This document shows, piece after piece, positions 1-8,985 of a stretch of 64,000 nt of DNA. The notes under the pieces are model-generated. The model made no database searches, was not told the origin of the DNA, and saw nothing but the letters and a program-made list of their open reading frames with translations. This DNA is from Streptomyces sp. MMBL 11-1 (GTDB taxonomy: Bacteria; Actinomycetota; Actinomycetes; Streptomycetales; Streptomycetaceae), in contig NZ_CP117709.1 in NCBI RefSeq assembly GCF_028622875.1, positions 2,356,001 to 2,420,000 of the forward strand, written 5' to 3'. The position numbers were made by a program, and so were the translations under genes. The stretch's first letter is position 1; every line of letters begins with the position of its first letter.

Positions 1-2360
1 GGCTCGCCCAGATCTCCTTCATGGGCCGCACCAAGCAGAACCGCTACCTCTACGCGGCGGGCGACGACCCCTACCGGCTGGCGCGCTGGCGCGAGCCGTA
101 CCCGGCCGACAGGCGGGACGACTTCCGGGCGCTGGCCGAGCGGGCGCGCGCCGAGCACGTCACGCTCGGCTGGGCGGTCTCTCCCGGTCAGGCGATGTGC
201 ATGGCCTCGGACCAGGACCTCCGGGCGCTGACGAAGAAGACCGACGCCATGTGGGCGCTGGGCATCCGGGTCTTCCAGCTCCAGTTCCAGGACGTCAGCT
301 ACAGCGAGTGGCACTGCGACCTGGACGGGGAGACCTTCGGCAGCGGCCCGAAGGCGGCGGCCCACGCCCAGGCCCGGGTCGCGAACGCCCTCGCCCGGCA
401 TCTGGAGGAACGGCACCCGGACGCCGCCCCGCTGTCGGTGCTGCCGACGGAGTTCTACCAGGACGGGGCCACCGACTACCGCACCGCGCTGGCGGCCGAG
501 CTGGACGACCGGGTGCAGGTGGCCTGGACCGGTGTCGGGGTGGTGCCGAAGAAGATCACCGGCGGTGAACTGGCCGGGGCCCGCACCGCGTTCCGCCATC
601 CGCTGGTGACGATGGACAACTACCCGGTCAACGACTACGCCCAGGACCGCATCTTCCTCGGCCCGTACACCGGCCGGGACCCGGCGGTGGCGAGCGGGTC
701 GGCGGCGCTGCTGGCCAACGCGATGGAGCAGGCGTCCGCCTCGCGGATCCCGCTGTTCACCGCCGCCGACTTCGCCTGGAACCCGAGGGGGTACCGCCCG
801 GACGAGTCGTGGCGGGCGGCCATCGAGGATCTGGCGGGCGGGGACGCGGGCGCCCGGGAGGCGCTGCTGGCGCTGGCCGGGAACAGCGCGGGCTCGGTGC
901 TCGGCGCCCAGGAGTCGGCCTACCTCAAGCCCCTGTTCGACGCGTTCTGGAGCTCCCGCGCCGACGCCTCCCGCCGCGACCGGGCGGCGGCGGAGCTGCG
1001 GGCCGCCTTCTCCGTGATGCGCGGGGCCCCCGAGCGGCTGAAGACCCCCGCGGAGGGCCGGCTGACCGACGAGGTGCGCCCCTGGACGGAGCAGCTGGCC
1101 CGCTACGGCCGGGCCGGTGAGCTGGCGGTGGACCTGCTCCAGGCCCAGGCCGCCGGCGACGGTGCCGCCGCCTGGCGCGTCCAACTGGCCCTGGAGCCGC
1201 TGCGCGAGGAGATCGGGGCGAGCCGGGCCACGGTCGGCGAGGGCGTGCTGGACCCGTTCCTGGACAAGGTGGCGAAGGTGTCCGCCGGGTGGAACGGCAC
1301 CGACCGCGCGTCGGGCCGGGTCGCGAAGGACGCGCACAGCTATACGGTCCGGCTGGCCGGGCCGCGCCCGGTGGAGGCCGTCACGGCGCTCGCCGAGCCC
1401 GGGGCCGCGCTCACCGACGCGGTCGTGGAGGCCCACGTGCCGGGTGAGGGGTGGCGGGCCCTCGGGAAGCTCTCGCCGAGCGGGTGGACCCAGACCGCCG
1501 CGAAGGGGCTGCGCGCGGACGCCGTACGGGTCACCGTGCCGGAGGCCGCCCGGACCTCCCCGCCCTCCTACCTGAGTCCCACCCTGCCCCCCGCCCCCGC
1601 CGTCGTGGCGGGGTCCCCGCAGGTGCGCGCCCTGGTGCCGTGGTTCGGCGACGAGCCCGCCGCCACGCTCGACCTGAAGCACGGCGAGACGGACGCGGAG
1701 ATCGGCGGCGAGCCCCAGCGGGTCGCGGCGCGGCTGGCCGGGCGGCGCCCGGTCGAGGTGAAGGGCAAGCTCACCGCGAAGGCCCCCGAGGGCATCGAGG
1801 TGCGGGTCCCGAAGCAGACGACCGTGCCGCGCGGGTCACGTACGGAGGTGCCCGTGGACATCACCGTCCCGGCGGACACCCCGGCGGGCGAGTACGAGGT
1901 TCCGCTGACCTTCGGCGGCCAGGAGTCCACGCTGACCGTGCGGGCCTTCCCGCGTACGGCGGGCCCGGATCTGGCGCGTACGGCGAAGGCCTCGTCGTCC
2001 GGGGACGAGACCCCGGACTTCCCCGCGTCGGCCGCCTCCGACGGCGATCCGGAGACCCGGTGGTCCTCGCCGGTGGAGGACGGGGCCTGGTGGGGGGCCG
2101 AGCTGCCGGCGCCGGTGCGCCTGGGACAGGTGGTGCTGAACTGGCAGGACGCGTACGCCTCCCGCTACCGCGTCCAGGTCTCCGCCGACGGCCGCGTCTG
2201 GCGCACCGCCGCGACCGTGACGGAGGGCCGGGGCGGGCGCGAGTCGGTCCGGATGGACGCGAAGGACACCCGGTTCATCCGGATCCAGGGCGAGCGCCGG
2301 GCGACGGAGTACGGCTACTCGCTCTGGTCGGTGGAGGCGTACGCGGTCGCCGACGACTGA
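1..2360 (+). CDS. GH84 family beta-N-acetylglucosaminidase (hyaluronidase-like), 5' end outside window
   Basis: The frame is open through the left edge (codons begin at base 3) and enters inside the GH84 barrel at RYLYAAGDDPY, so the start and signal peptide lie upstream. The in-frame ATG at base 21 is internal. The barrel continues through the catalytic-loop strand (FQDVSYSEW), PTEFYQDG, AWTGVGVV and NYPVNDY, all of which align with clostridial NagJ. A helical region follows, then a NEW3-like beta domain and a C-terminal F5/8 type C (CBM32-like) module over the last 130 residues. The family removes terminal GlcNAc by substrate-assisted catalysis and is usually secreted. Odd: the paired catalytic aspartates (DD) of the family read QD here. 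It lies 2 kb before the csn operon, which also handles amino sugars, but it is a separate unit. Confidence 0.85.
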   Translation, partial: LAQISFMGRTKQNRYLYAAGDDPYRLARWREPYPADRRDDFRALAERARAEHVTLGWAVSPGQAMCMASDQDLRALTKKTDAMWALGIRVFQLQFQDVSYSEWHCDLDGETFGSGPKAAAHAQARVANALARHLEERHPDAAPLSVLPTEFYQDGATDYRTALAAELDDRVQVAWTGVGVVPKKITGGELAGARTAFRHPLVTMDNYPVNDYAQDRIFLGPYTGRDPAVASGSAALLANAMEQASASRIPLFTAADFAWNPRGYRPDESWRAAIEDLAGGDAGAREALLALAGNSAGSVLGAQESAYLKPLFDAFWSSRADASRRDRAAAELRAAFSVMRGAPERLKTPAEGRLTDEVRPWTEQLARYGRAGELAVDLLQAQAAGDGAAAWRVQLALEPLREEIGASRATVGEGVLDPFLDKVAKVSAGWNGTDRASGRVAKDAHSYTVRLAGPRPVEAVTALAEPGAALTDAVVEAHVPGEGWRALGKLSPSGWTQTAAKGLRADAVRVTVPEAARTSPPSYLSPTLPPAPAVVAGSPQVRALVPWFGDEPAATLDLKHGETDAEIGGEPQRVAARLAGRRPVEVKGKLTAKAPEGIEVRVPKQTTVPRGSRTEVPVDITVPADTPAGEYEVPLTFGGQESTLTVRAFPRTAGPDLARTAKASSSGDETPDFPASAASDGDPETRWSSPVEDGAWWGAELPAPVRLGQVVLNWQDAYASRYRVQVSADGRVWRTAATVTEGRGGRESVRMDAKDTRFIRIQGERRATEYGYSLWSVEAYAVADD

Positions 2361-2385
2361 CGCGGAGGACGGCGAAGGCCCGGTC

Positions 2386-2922
2386 TCAGGCGGACACGCC
2401 GTCGATCCGGGCCATCACGTCGTCCGCGCCGAACGGTTGCAGATACGGCAGCCAGCGCGGGTCGCGGTGTCCGGTCCCGATGATCCGCCAGGCCAGGCCG
2501 GTCGGCGGGGCGGGCTGGTGGCGCAGCCGCCAGCCCAGCTCGGGCAGATGGCGGTCGGCCTTGACGTGGTTGCAGCGGCGGCAGGCCGCCACCACGTTGT
2601 CCCAGGCGTGCTGTCCGCCGCGACTGCGCGGGATGACGTGGTCGACGCTGGTCGCGGCGGCCCCGCAGTACATGCAGCGCCCGCCGTCCCGGGCGAACAG
2701 CGCCCGCCGCGTCAGCGGGACGGGCCCCCGGTAGGGGACCCGGACGAAGCGCTTGAGCCGGACCACACTGGGTGCGGGCACGGCACGGGTGGCACTGTGC
2801 AGAAAGGAGCCGGACTCTTCAAGGCAGATGGCCTTGTTCTCCAGGACGAGGACGAGCGCGCGGCGGAGCGGTACGACGCCGAGCGGCTCGTACGACGCGT
2901 TGAGAACCAGGACGTGCGGCAC
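2386..2922 (-). CDS. HNH endonuclease family protein
   Basis: 178 residues. An N-terminal region typical of the actinobacterial HNH_5 group (VLVLNASYEPLGVV) is followed by a complete zinc-braced HNH motif: C83-x2-C86, the DH pair D94-H95, N109, and C114-x2-C117 followed by N118-H119. The family are small metal-dependent nucleases. In streptomycetes this stand-alone form is chromosomal and conserved, and its substrate is unknown to me. It converges on the GH84 gene with a 25 bp gap and diverges from mscS. No partner methylase or phage packaging gene is nearby, so restriction or phage roles are not supported by context. Confidence 0.85.
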   Translation of the reverse strand: MPHVLVLNASYEPLGVVPLRRALVLVLENKAICLEESGSFLHSATRAVPAPSVVRLKRFVRVPYRGPVPLTRRALFARDGGRCMYCGAAATSVDHVIPRSRGGQHAWDNVVAACRRCNHVKADRHLPELGWRLRHQPAPPTGLAWRIIGTGHRDPRWLPYLQPFGADDVMARIDGVSA

Positions 2923-3235
2923 GGTGGATGCCTCCTTGTACGCCGGCGGCGCGTGGCTCGCGCCGGGACGATCCGATCTCAGTCTCTCCTCATGCCTGGT
3001 CGAAGCGCCACCACGTACGGGTAACGGGCCGGGAGGATTTTTCTCACCCGGGCTCCACGAGCCGTCCGGCGGCGCCGAACGGGTGTTTCACCTGGGCGGC
3101 CGTCCGCGCTGTGCGATCGGCCACAGCGGAGGGGTTCCCGGTGAGACCTGTCTCTCCTCCCGCGACGGCAACGATCCACTCCCCCGGCTTCGTTAGTGTT
3201 GTCGACCAGCCGTCGCCCTCCTGGAGGTCCCTGTC
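2923..3235. other. Divergent intergenic region, HNH gene / mscS
   Basis: These 313 bases must hold the promoters for both flanking genes. On the plus strand TAGTGT at 3194-3199, 37 bases before the mscS start, is a plausible -10, but I see no convincing -35. The GGAGG at 3223-3227 is the mscS ribosome site, 8 bases before GTG 3236. I see no small gene, RNA gene or clear operator. Confidence 0.5.
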
Positions 3236-4297
3236 GTGTCCCTGTCCGTCCTTTTGGCCGCGGCCCCGTCTCCCGAGCCGGGGGGCTCGCTGGGCGAAGC
3301 CGCCGAGCAGGCCGGGAACGCCGCGGGGTGGGTCGAGGAGAACTGGTCCACCTGGCTGAGCACCGGGTTGCGCATCCTGCTGATCGTGGCGGTCGCGGTC
3401 ACGCTGCGTTATCTGATCCGGCGCGCCCTGACCAATCTGATCGAGCGGATGAACCGCAGTGCCCAGGCGGTGGAGGGCACGGCACTGGGCGGGCTGCTGG
3501 TGAACGCCGAGCGCAGACGCCAGCGCTCGGAGGCGATCGGCTCGGTGCTGCGGTCGGTGGCCTCGTTCGTGATCATGGGGACGGCCGCCCTGATGGTGCT
3601 GGGCGCCTTCAAGATCAACCTGGCGCCGCTCCTCGCCTCCGCCGGTGTCGCGGGTGTGGCCCTGGGGTTCGGCGCCCGCAACCTGGTCACGGACTTCCTC
3701 TCCGGCGTCTTCATGATCCTGGAGGACCAGTACGGGGTCGGGGACAGCATCGACGCGGGGGTGGCCTCCGGCGAGGTCATCGAGGTGGGACTGCGCGTCA
3801 CCAAGCTGCGCGGCGAGAACGGCGCGATCTGGTACGTCCGCAACGGTGAGGTGAAGCGGATAGGCAACCTCAGCCAGGGCTGGTCCACCGCCGGGATCGA
3901 CGTCACGGTGCGTCCGACGGAGAACCTGGAGCACGTCCGGGAGGCGATCGCCACCGCCGCCGCCACGATGACGAAGGAAGAGCCCTGGTCGGAGCGGCTG
4001 TGGGGCCCGGTCGAGGTGCTCGGCCTGGACGAGGTGCTGCTGGACTCCATGACGATCCGGGTGACCGCGAAGACGATGCCGGGCAAGGCGCTCGGCGTGG
4101 AGCGTGAGCTGCGCTGGCGGATCAAGGAGGCGCTGGACGCGGCGGGCATCCGGATGGTCGGCACGATCCCGCTCCAGACGGAGGGCGAGGGCCCCGACCC
4201 GACGGCCGGGATGGCCGCCCCTTCCGCCTACGCCTCGGCCGTCTCCCCGCAGTCGCTGGCGGCGACGCCGATACCGCCGGCGAACCTGAGCAAGTAG
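3236..4297 (+). CDS. MscS-family small-conductance mechanosensitive channel
   Basis: 353 residues, GTG start placed by GGAGG 8 bases upstream. A short N-terminal segment leads to TM1 (about 38-63), TM2 (about 103-122), and the pore-lining TM3 with the glycine/alanine pattern SAGVAGVALGFGARNLVTDF that marks MscS. The beta domain follows (GDSID...GEVIEVGLRVTKLR, then the RNGEVKRIGN strand), then a C-terminal alpha/beta portion. The protein opens under membrane tension to release osmolytes during hypo-osmotic shock. It stands alone between a divergent gene and a strong terminator, so it is probably monocistronic. The C-terminal tail after residue 325 is low-complexity and unlikely to be essential. 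Confidence 0.92.
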   Translation: MSLSVLLAAAPSPEPGGSLGEAAEQAGNAAGWVEENWSTWLSTGLRILLIVAVAVTLRYLIRRALTNLIERMNRSAQAVEGTALGGLLVNAERRRQRSEAIGSVLRSVASFVIMGTAALMVLGAFKINLAPLLASAGVAGVALGFGARNLVTDFLSGVFMILEDQYGVGDSIDAGVASGEVIEVGLRVTKLRGENGAIWYVRNGEVKRIGNLSQGWSTAGIDVTVRPTENLEHVREAIATAAATMTKEEPWSERLWGPVEVLGLDEVLLDSMTIRVTAKTMPGKALGVERELRWRIKEALDAAGIRMVGTIPLQTEGEGPDPTAGMAAPSAYASAVSPQSLAATPIPPANLSK

Positions 4298-4308
4298 CCC
4301 TTCCGCAG

Positions 4309-4351
4309 CGCCCCCGGCCGCCCCTGGACCCCAGGACGGCGGCCGGGGGCG
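4309..4351 (+). terminator. Rho-independent-type hairpin after mscS
   Basis: A 14 bp perfect inverted repeat, CGCCCCCGGCCGCC at 4309-4322 and its complement at 4338-4351. The loop contains a second small stem (CCTGG/CCAGG). It starts 12 bases after the mscS stop. No U-tract, as is common in Streptomyces. Confidence 0.8.
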
Positions 4352-4396
4352 TCGCCCTGTCGGATAACACTTTGATTGCCGGACTGGGGTCACCCA

Positions 4397-4426
4397 TTGA
4401 CGCCCCGGTGACCTGCCCTCTACCGT
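4397..4426 (+). promoter_or_regulatory. Probable csnR promoter
   Basis: TTGACG at 4397-4402, an 18-base spacer and TACCGT at 4421-4426 resemble a housekeeping streptomycete promoter. The predicted transcript would begin near 4433, just before the CsnR-type palindrome, so a bound repressor would block initiation or clearance. Confidence 0.55.
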
Positions 4427-4439
4427 CCTCTCAACCAAA

Positions 4440-4454
4440 TAGGAAACTTTCCTA
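4440..4454. promoter_or_regulatory. CsnR operator (autoregulatory palindrome)
   Basis: TAGGAAACTTTCCTA is a perfect palindrome around a central C, about 57 bases before the csnR start. It matches the AGGAAASTTTCCT core I recall for the CsnR operator in front of csnA and the csnR-K operon of Streptomyces coelicolor/lividans. It is strikingly AT-rich against its surroundings, which supports a selected protein-binding site. Confidence 0.8.
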
Positions 4455-4510
4455 ACAGAGTCTCCGGATCCGCTCCGGAGGTCCTGAGGACAGAGGGCGG
4501 TGCATCCACG

Positions 4511-5734
4511 ATGGCGGGACCCACTCCCGGCGCACCCGGCACCCCGGGCACACCACGGGTGCTGCGGGCCATGAACGACCGGGCCGCCCTCGATCTGCTG
4601 CTGGAGCACGGGCCGCTCTCCCGGACCCGGATCGGGAAGCTGACCGGCCTCTCCAAGCCCACCGCGTCCCAGCTGCTGGCCCGGCTGGAGGCGGCCGGTC
4701 TGGTCGTCGCCACCGGGACCAGCGAGGGGCGCCCCGGGCCCAACGCGCAGCTCTACACGGTGAACGCGCGGGCCGCCCATGTGGCCGGGCTCGACGTGAA
4801 CGGCCGGCGCATCGTCGCCGCCGTCGCGGACGTGACCGGCCGGACCGTCGGGGAGTTCGAGCTGGCGACCCCGGGCCGGCGCGCCGACAGCGTGGTGCGC
4901 CAGGTCGCCGACGCGCTGGACGGGGCGGTGAAGGAGGCCGGGCTCACCCGCGCCGATGTCCACCGGGTCGTCATCGGCACGCCGGGCGCCTTCGACCCGG
5001 GCACCGGACGGCTGCGGTACGCCTCGCACCTGCCCGGCTGGCACTCCCCCACCCTGCTGGACGAGCTGGCCGCGTTCCTGCCGATGCCGGTGGAGTACGA
5101 GAACGACGTCAACCTGGTCGCCGTCGCCGAGCAGCGCCTCGGCGCGGCCCGCGGCCACGAGGACTTCGTCCTGCTGTGGAACGAGGAGGGCCTCGGCGCC
5201 GCCCTCGTCATCAACGGCCGGCTGCACCGCGGCTTCACCGGCGGCGCGGGCGAGGTCGGCTTCCTGCCGGTGCCGGGCACCCCGCTCGTGCGCCAGGTCG
5301 TCAAGGCCAACAGCGGCGGCTTCCAGGAGCTGGCGGGCGCCCAGGCGGTCCCCCGGCTCGCGAAGGCCCTGGGCATCGACACCCCGCAGCAGCCGTACGC
5401 GAAGGTCGCGGCCGACCTGCTGGCGCGGGCGGCCGACGCGTACGAGCGGGACGAGGCGCTCACCGAGCTGCTGTGCCAGTACGCCCAGCGGCTCGCCACC
5501 GGCCTCGCCTCCGTCACCGCCGTGCTGGACCCCGGGCTGATCGTGCTCTCCGGCCGAGCGGTCGCGGCGGGCGGCGAGATCCTGCGCTCCCTGATCCAGT
5601 CCGAGCTGGCCGAGCTCGCCGCCTCCCGGCCCCGGCTGGTGGTCGGCGAGATCGACCGCACCCCCGTACTGCGGGGCGCCCTGGAGAGGGCGCTCGCCGA
5701 CACCCGAGACGAAGTGTTCGACACCTCGCGCTGA
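4511..5734 (+). CDS. csnR: ROK-family transcriptional regulator CsnR
   Basis: 407 residues. An N-terminal winged helix-turn-helix (about 17-75; SRTRIGKLTGLSKPTASQLLARLEA) is followed by the ROK sugar-kinase-like fold (about 90-400, with GTPGAFDPGTG and NDVNLVAVAEQ). The gene heads an operon whose order, regulator, lipoprotein, two permeases, GH4 and kinase, matches csnR-E-F-G-H-K for uptake of chitosan-derived oligosaccharides, and the operator upstream is the expected palindrome. Expected role: repressor released by a glucosamine oligosaccharide. Odd: the Cys-rich zinc motif usual in ROK proteins is missing where the GGAGEVGFLP segment passes. Identification rests on gene order plus operator. 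A regulator of a related amino-sugar system is the alternative. Confidence 0.85.
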   Translation: MAGPTPGAPGTPGTPRVLRAMNDRAALDLLLEHGPLSRTRIGKLTGLSKPTASQLLARLEAAGLVVATGTSEGRPGPNAQLYTVNARAAHVAGLDVNGRRIVAAVADVTGRTVGEFELATPGRRADSVVRQVADALDGAVKEAGLTRADVHRVVIGTPGAFDPGTGRLRYASHLPGWHSPTLLDELAAFLPMPVEYENDVNLVAVAEQRLGAARGHEDFVLLWNEEGLGAALVINGRLHRGFTGGAGEVGFLPVPGTPLVRQVVKANSGGFQELAGAQAVPRLAKALGIDTPQQPYAKVAADLLARAADAYERDEALTELLCQYAQRLATGLASVTAVLDPGLIVLSGRAVAAGGEILRSLIQSELAELAASRPRLVVGEIDRTPVLRGALERALADTRDEVFDTSR

Positions 5735-5793
5735 ACCACGCCCGTCCCCCGCCCCCCGTCGTCCGCCTCTGCCCCGTCCCTGGGAGTTCTGTC

Positions 5794-7125
5794 ATGCGCA
5801 CAAGCCGTCTCACCACCACCGCTGTCGCCGTGGCCGCGATATCGGTGCTCGCCACCGCGTGTACGGGCCAGTCCGAGTCCGGCGCCTCCGACGACCCGAA
5901 CGCGAAGACCACGATCAACTTCTGGCACGGCTGGAGCGCGCCCGCCGAGGTGAAGGCGGTCCAGGACAACATCGACCGGTTCGAGAAGGCCCACCCGAAC
6001 ATCACGGTGAAGGTCTCGGGCAACATCAACGACGACAAGCTCAACCAGGCACTGCGCGCGGGCGGTTCGAACGGGCCCGACGTGGTCTCCTCCTTCACCA
6101 CCGCCAACGTCGGCAAGTTCTGCTCGTCCGGCGCGTTCGCGGACCTGAAGCCGTTCATCGAGAAGTCGAAGCTCGACCTGGAGAAGACCTTCCCGAAGGT
6201 GCTCCTCGACTACACCCAGTTCGAGGGCAAGCGCTGCGCCCTGCCGCTGCTCACCGACGCCTATGGCCTCTACTACAACAAGGACGCCTTCGAGAAGGCC
6301 GGCATCACCGCGCCGCCGAAGACCATGTCGGAGCTGGCGAGCGTCGCGAAGAAGCTGACGGTCGAGAAGGGCGACAGCTACGAGCAGCTCGGCTTCATGC
6401 CGACCTTCCACGGTTACGAGACCGTCGCCGACCACTACATGTCCTCGTGGGAGCACTCGTACTTCGACGAGAACGGCAAGTCCAACATCGCCAAGGACCC
6501 GGCGTTCGCGGAGATGTTCACGTACCAGAAGAAGCTCGTCGAGGACCTCGGCGGCTACGACAAGCTGGAGAAGTACCGGGGCACCTTCGGTGACGAGTGG
6601 GGCGCCAAGCACCCGTTCCACACCGGGCAGGTGGCCATGCAGCTGGACGGTGAGTGGCGGCTCGGCATGGCCGAGGACACCAAGCCCGGCTTCGAGATCG
6701 GCGTCGCGCCGATGCCCGTCGCCGACGACGAGGCCGACAGCTACGGCAAGGGCTTCCTCTCCGGCACCATCGTGGGCATCGCCCCGGCCAGCAAGAAGCA
6801 GAACGCCGCCTGGGAGCTGGTCAAGTTCATGACCAGCGACACGAAGGCGGTCGTCGCCTTCGCCAACGGCATCCGCAACGTGCCCTCCACCTTCGAGGCG
6901 CTGAAGTCCCCCGACCTGAAGTTCGACCCGCGCTTCAAGACCTTCCTGGACATCGCCCAGCACCCGAAGTCCAACACCCCCGACGGGGCCGTCAACGGCT
7001 CGACGTACCAGCAGACGATCCAGGACTTCGGCTACCAGTACGAGAAGGGCGCGGTGAAGGACCTCAAGGCCGGTCTGGAGAAGACGGCGCGGCAGATCGA
7101 CACCGACATCGCCAAGGCCAAGTAG
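5794..7125 (+). CDS. csnE: Sugar-binding lipoprotein of ABC importer, CsnE
   Basis: 443 residues, ATG preceded by GGGAG. The signal peptide ends in a lipobox LATAC with C23 as the lipidated residue. The mature part is a family 1 extracellular sugar-binding protein (NFWHGWSAPAEVKAVQDNIDRFE, LPLLTDAYGLYYNKDAFEKAGI, TFHGYE, GEWRLG). It should capture amino-sugar oligosaccharides outside the membrane and hand them to CsnF/CsnG. It sits 59 bases after csnR and 5 bases before csnF. No ATPase is encoded in the operon, so it probably shares the multitasking MsiK-type ATPase encoded elsewhere, as usual for streptomycete CUT1 importers. Confidence 0.9.
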   Translation: MRTSRLTTTAVAVAAISVLATACTGQSESGASDDPNAKTTINFWHGWSAPAEVKAVQDNIDRFEKAHPNITVKVSGNINDDKLNQALRAGGSNGPDVVSSFTTANVGKFCSSGAFADLKPFIEKSKLDLEKTFPKVLLDYTQFEGKRCALPLLTDAYGLYYNKDAFEKAGITAPPKTMSELASVAKKLTVEKGDSYEQLGFMPTFHGYETVADHYMSSWEHSYFDENGKSNIAKDPAFAEMFTYQKKLVEDLGGYDKLEKYRGTFGDEWGAKHPFHTGQVAMQLDGEWRLGMAEDTKPGFEIGVAPMPVADDEADSYGKGFLSGTIVGIAPASKKQNAAWELVKFMTSDTKAVVAFANGIRNVPSTFEALKSPDLKFDPRFKTFLDIAQHPKSNTPDGAVNGSTYQQTIQDFGYQYEKGAVKDLKAGLEKTARQIDTDIAKAK

Positions 7126-7130
7126 CCCTC

Positions 7131-8072
7131 ATGACGACGCACACACTCCGCTCGAAGCGCCGCAGGTCGGCGCTGCGCACAGCGGCTTTCATGTCGCCGT
7201 GGCTGATCGGGTTCTCGGTCTTCTTCGTCTACCCGATGATCTCGACCGTCTACTTCTCCTTCACCCGGTACGACGGTTTCGGGGCGCCGGCCTTCAACGG
7301 GCTGACCAACTGGACCTACGTCTTCAGCGACTACCCGATGTTCTGGCCGTCGCTGCGCAACACCCTGTGGCTGGTCCTCGTCGTGGTCACCTGCCGGGTC
7401 GTCTTCGGCCTCGGCATCGGCATGCTGATCACGAAGATCAAGACGGGCACCGGGCTCTTCCGGACCCTGTTCTACCTGCCCTATCTGGCGCCGCCGGTCG
7501 CCGCCACGCTCGCCTTCGTCTTCCTGCTCAACCCCGGCACCGGGCCCGTCAACGCGATCCTCGGGGACCTGGGGCTGCCGACGCCGGGCTGGTTCAACGA
7601 CGCCTCCTGGTCCAAGCCGGCGCTCACCATGCTCGCGGTGTGGGGCATCGGGGACCTGATGGTCATCTTCATGGCCTCGCTGCTGGACGTGCCGACCGAG
7701 CAGTACGAGGCGGCCGAGCTGGACGGCGCGTCCGCCTGGCAGAAGTTCCGCTTCGTGACCCTGCCGAACATCTCGCCGATCGTGCTGTTCGCCGTGGTGA
7801 CGGGCGTCATCCAGGCGATGCAGTACTACACGCAGCCACTCGTCGCCGGGAAGGTCGCCTCCGGGGTCATCGGCGGCTCCGGCCAGTCCTTCGAACCCGG
7901 CTATCCCGACAAGTCGACACTGACGCTCCCGCAGCTCGTCTACAACCTGGGCTTCCAGCGCTTCGACTACGGCGCCGCCTGTGTCGTCGCGCTCGTCCTG
8001 TTCGCCCTGGCCATGGCCTTCACCGCGCTGCTGATGCGGGGCCGCAACAACCTGATCCAGGCCGGTGACTGA
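7131..8072 (+). CDS. csnF: Sugar ABC transporter permease CsnF (MalF type)
   Basis: 313 residues. The ATG is 5 bases after the csnE stop. The N-terminus KRRRSALRTAAFMSPWLIGFSVFFVYPM is the standard cytoplasmic tail plus TM1 of CUT1 permeases. Six membrane segments follow, and the EAA loop reads YEAAELDGASAWQKFRFVTLP (about 192-212), the site that docks the ATPase. It forms the translocation channel with CsnG. Confidence 0.92.
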   Translation: MTTHTLRSKRRRSALRTAAFMSPWLIGFSVFFVYPMISTVYFSFTRYDGFGAPAFNGLTNWTYVFSDYPMFWPSLRNTLWLVLVVVTCRVVFGLGIGMLITKIKTGTGLFRTLFYLPYLAPPVAATLAFVFLLNPGTGPVNAILGDLGLPTPGWFNDASWSKPALTMLAVWGIGDLMVIFMASLLDVPTEQYEAAELDGASAWQKFRFVTLPNISPIVLFAVVTGVIQAMQYYTQPLVAGKVASGVIGGSGQSFEPGYPDKSTLTLPQLVYNLGFQRFDYGAACVVALVLFALAMAFTALLMRGRNNLIQAGD

Positions 8073-8075
8073 GCC

Positions 8076-8984
8076 ATGACCCACCTCCTCGACACCGTCG
8101 ACAAGACCGCCGCCGCCCCGGAGAACTCCCCGCGGACGCCCGCCGCGCGCACCGCCCGCCGCAAGGCGCTGCTGCACTGGATCGCCGTGCACTCGCTCGG
8201 GATCGCCGCCGCGCTCTTCTTCGTGCTGCCGTTCGTCTTCGTGGCGCTCACCTCGCTGATGAGCGACCAGCAGGCGCTGACCCGCGACCTCACCCCGAAC
8301 TCCTGGGAGTGGGGCAACTACGAACGGGTCTTCAACACCCCGGGCTTTCTGACCTGGTGGCGCAACACCCTGCTGTACGCGGGCGTCGGCACCGTCCTCA
8401 CCGTCGTCTCGTCCGTCCCGGTGGCGTACGCGCTGGCGAAGTTCCGCTTCCGGGGCCGCAAGCTGTCGCTGATGCTCGTCATCTCGATGATGATGCTGCC
8501 GCCGCAGGTCGTCATCATCCCGATGTACCTGTTCTGGGCGAAGCAGATGGACCTGTCCGGCACCCTGTGGCCGCTGATCATCCCGATGGCCTTCGGCGAC
8601 GCGTTCTCCATCTTCCTGCTGCGGCAGTTCCTGCTGACCATCCCGAACGAGTACCTGGACGCCGCCAAGGTCGACGGCTGCGGTGAGTTCCGCACGCTGA
8701 TGAAGGTCGTCCTGCCGATGGCCAGGCCCGGCATCGCGGCCATCGCCCTCTTCCAGTTCTTCGCCGCCTGGAACGACTACTTCGGACCGCAGATCTACGC
8801 CTCCGAGAACCCGGCCGCCTGGACGCTCAGTTACGGCCTCGAATCCTTCAAGGGTGCACACCACACCGACTGGAACCTGACCATGGCCGCGACCGTTCTG
8901 GTCATGGCCCCCGTGATCGCCGTCTTCTTCTTTGCCCAGAAGGCATTCGTCGAGGGCGTCACACTGACCGGAGTAAAGGGCTGA
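8076..8984 (+). CDS. csnG: Sugar ABC transporter permease CsnG (MalG type)
   Basis: 302 residues, 3 bases after csnF. About 45 polar residues lead into TM1 (LGIAAALFFVLPFVFVALTS). Six membrane segments and an EAA loop YLDAAKVDGCGEFRTLMKVV (about 193-212) place it in the MalG branch. It pairs with CsnF and is co-transcribed with it. Confidence 0.92.
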   Translation: MTHLLDTVDKTAAAPENSPRTPAARTARRKALLHWIAVHSLGIAAALFFVLPFVFVALTSLMSDQQALTRDLTPNSWEWGNYERVFNTPGFLTWWRNTLLYAGVGTVLTVVSSVPVAYALAKFRFRGRKLSLMLVISMMMLPPQVVIIPMYLFWAKQMDLSGTLWPLIIPMAFGDAFSIFLLRQFLLTIPNEYLDAAKVDGCGEFRTLMKVVLPMARPGIAAIALFQFFAAWNDYFGPQIYASENPAAWTLSYGLESFKGAHHTDWNLTMAATVLVMAPVIAVFFFAQKAFVEGVTLTGVKG

Positions 8985-8985
8985 C

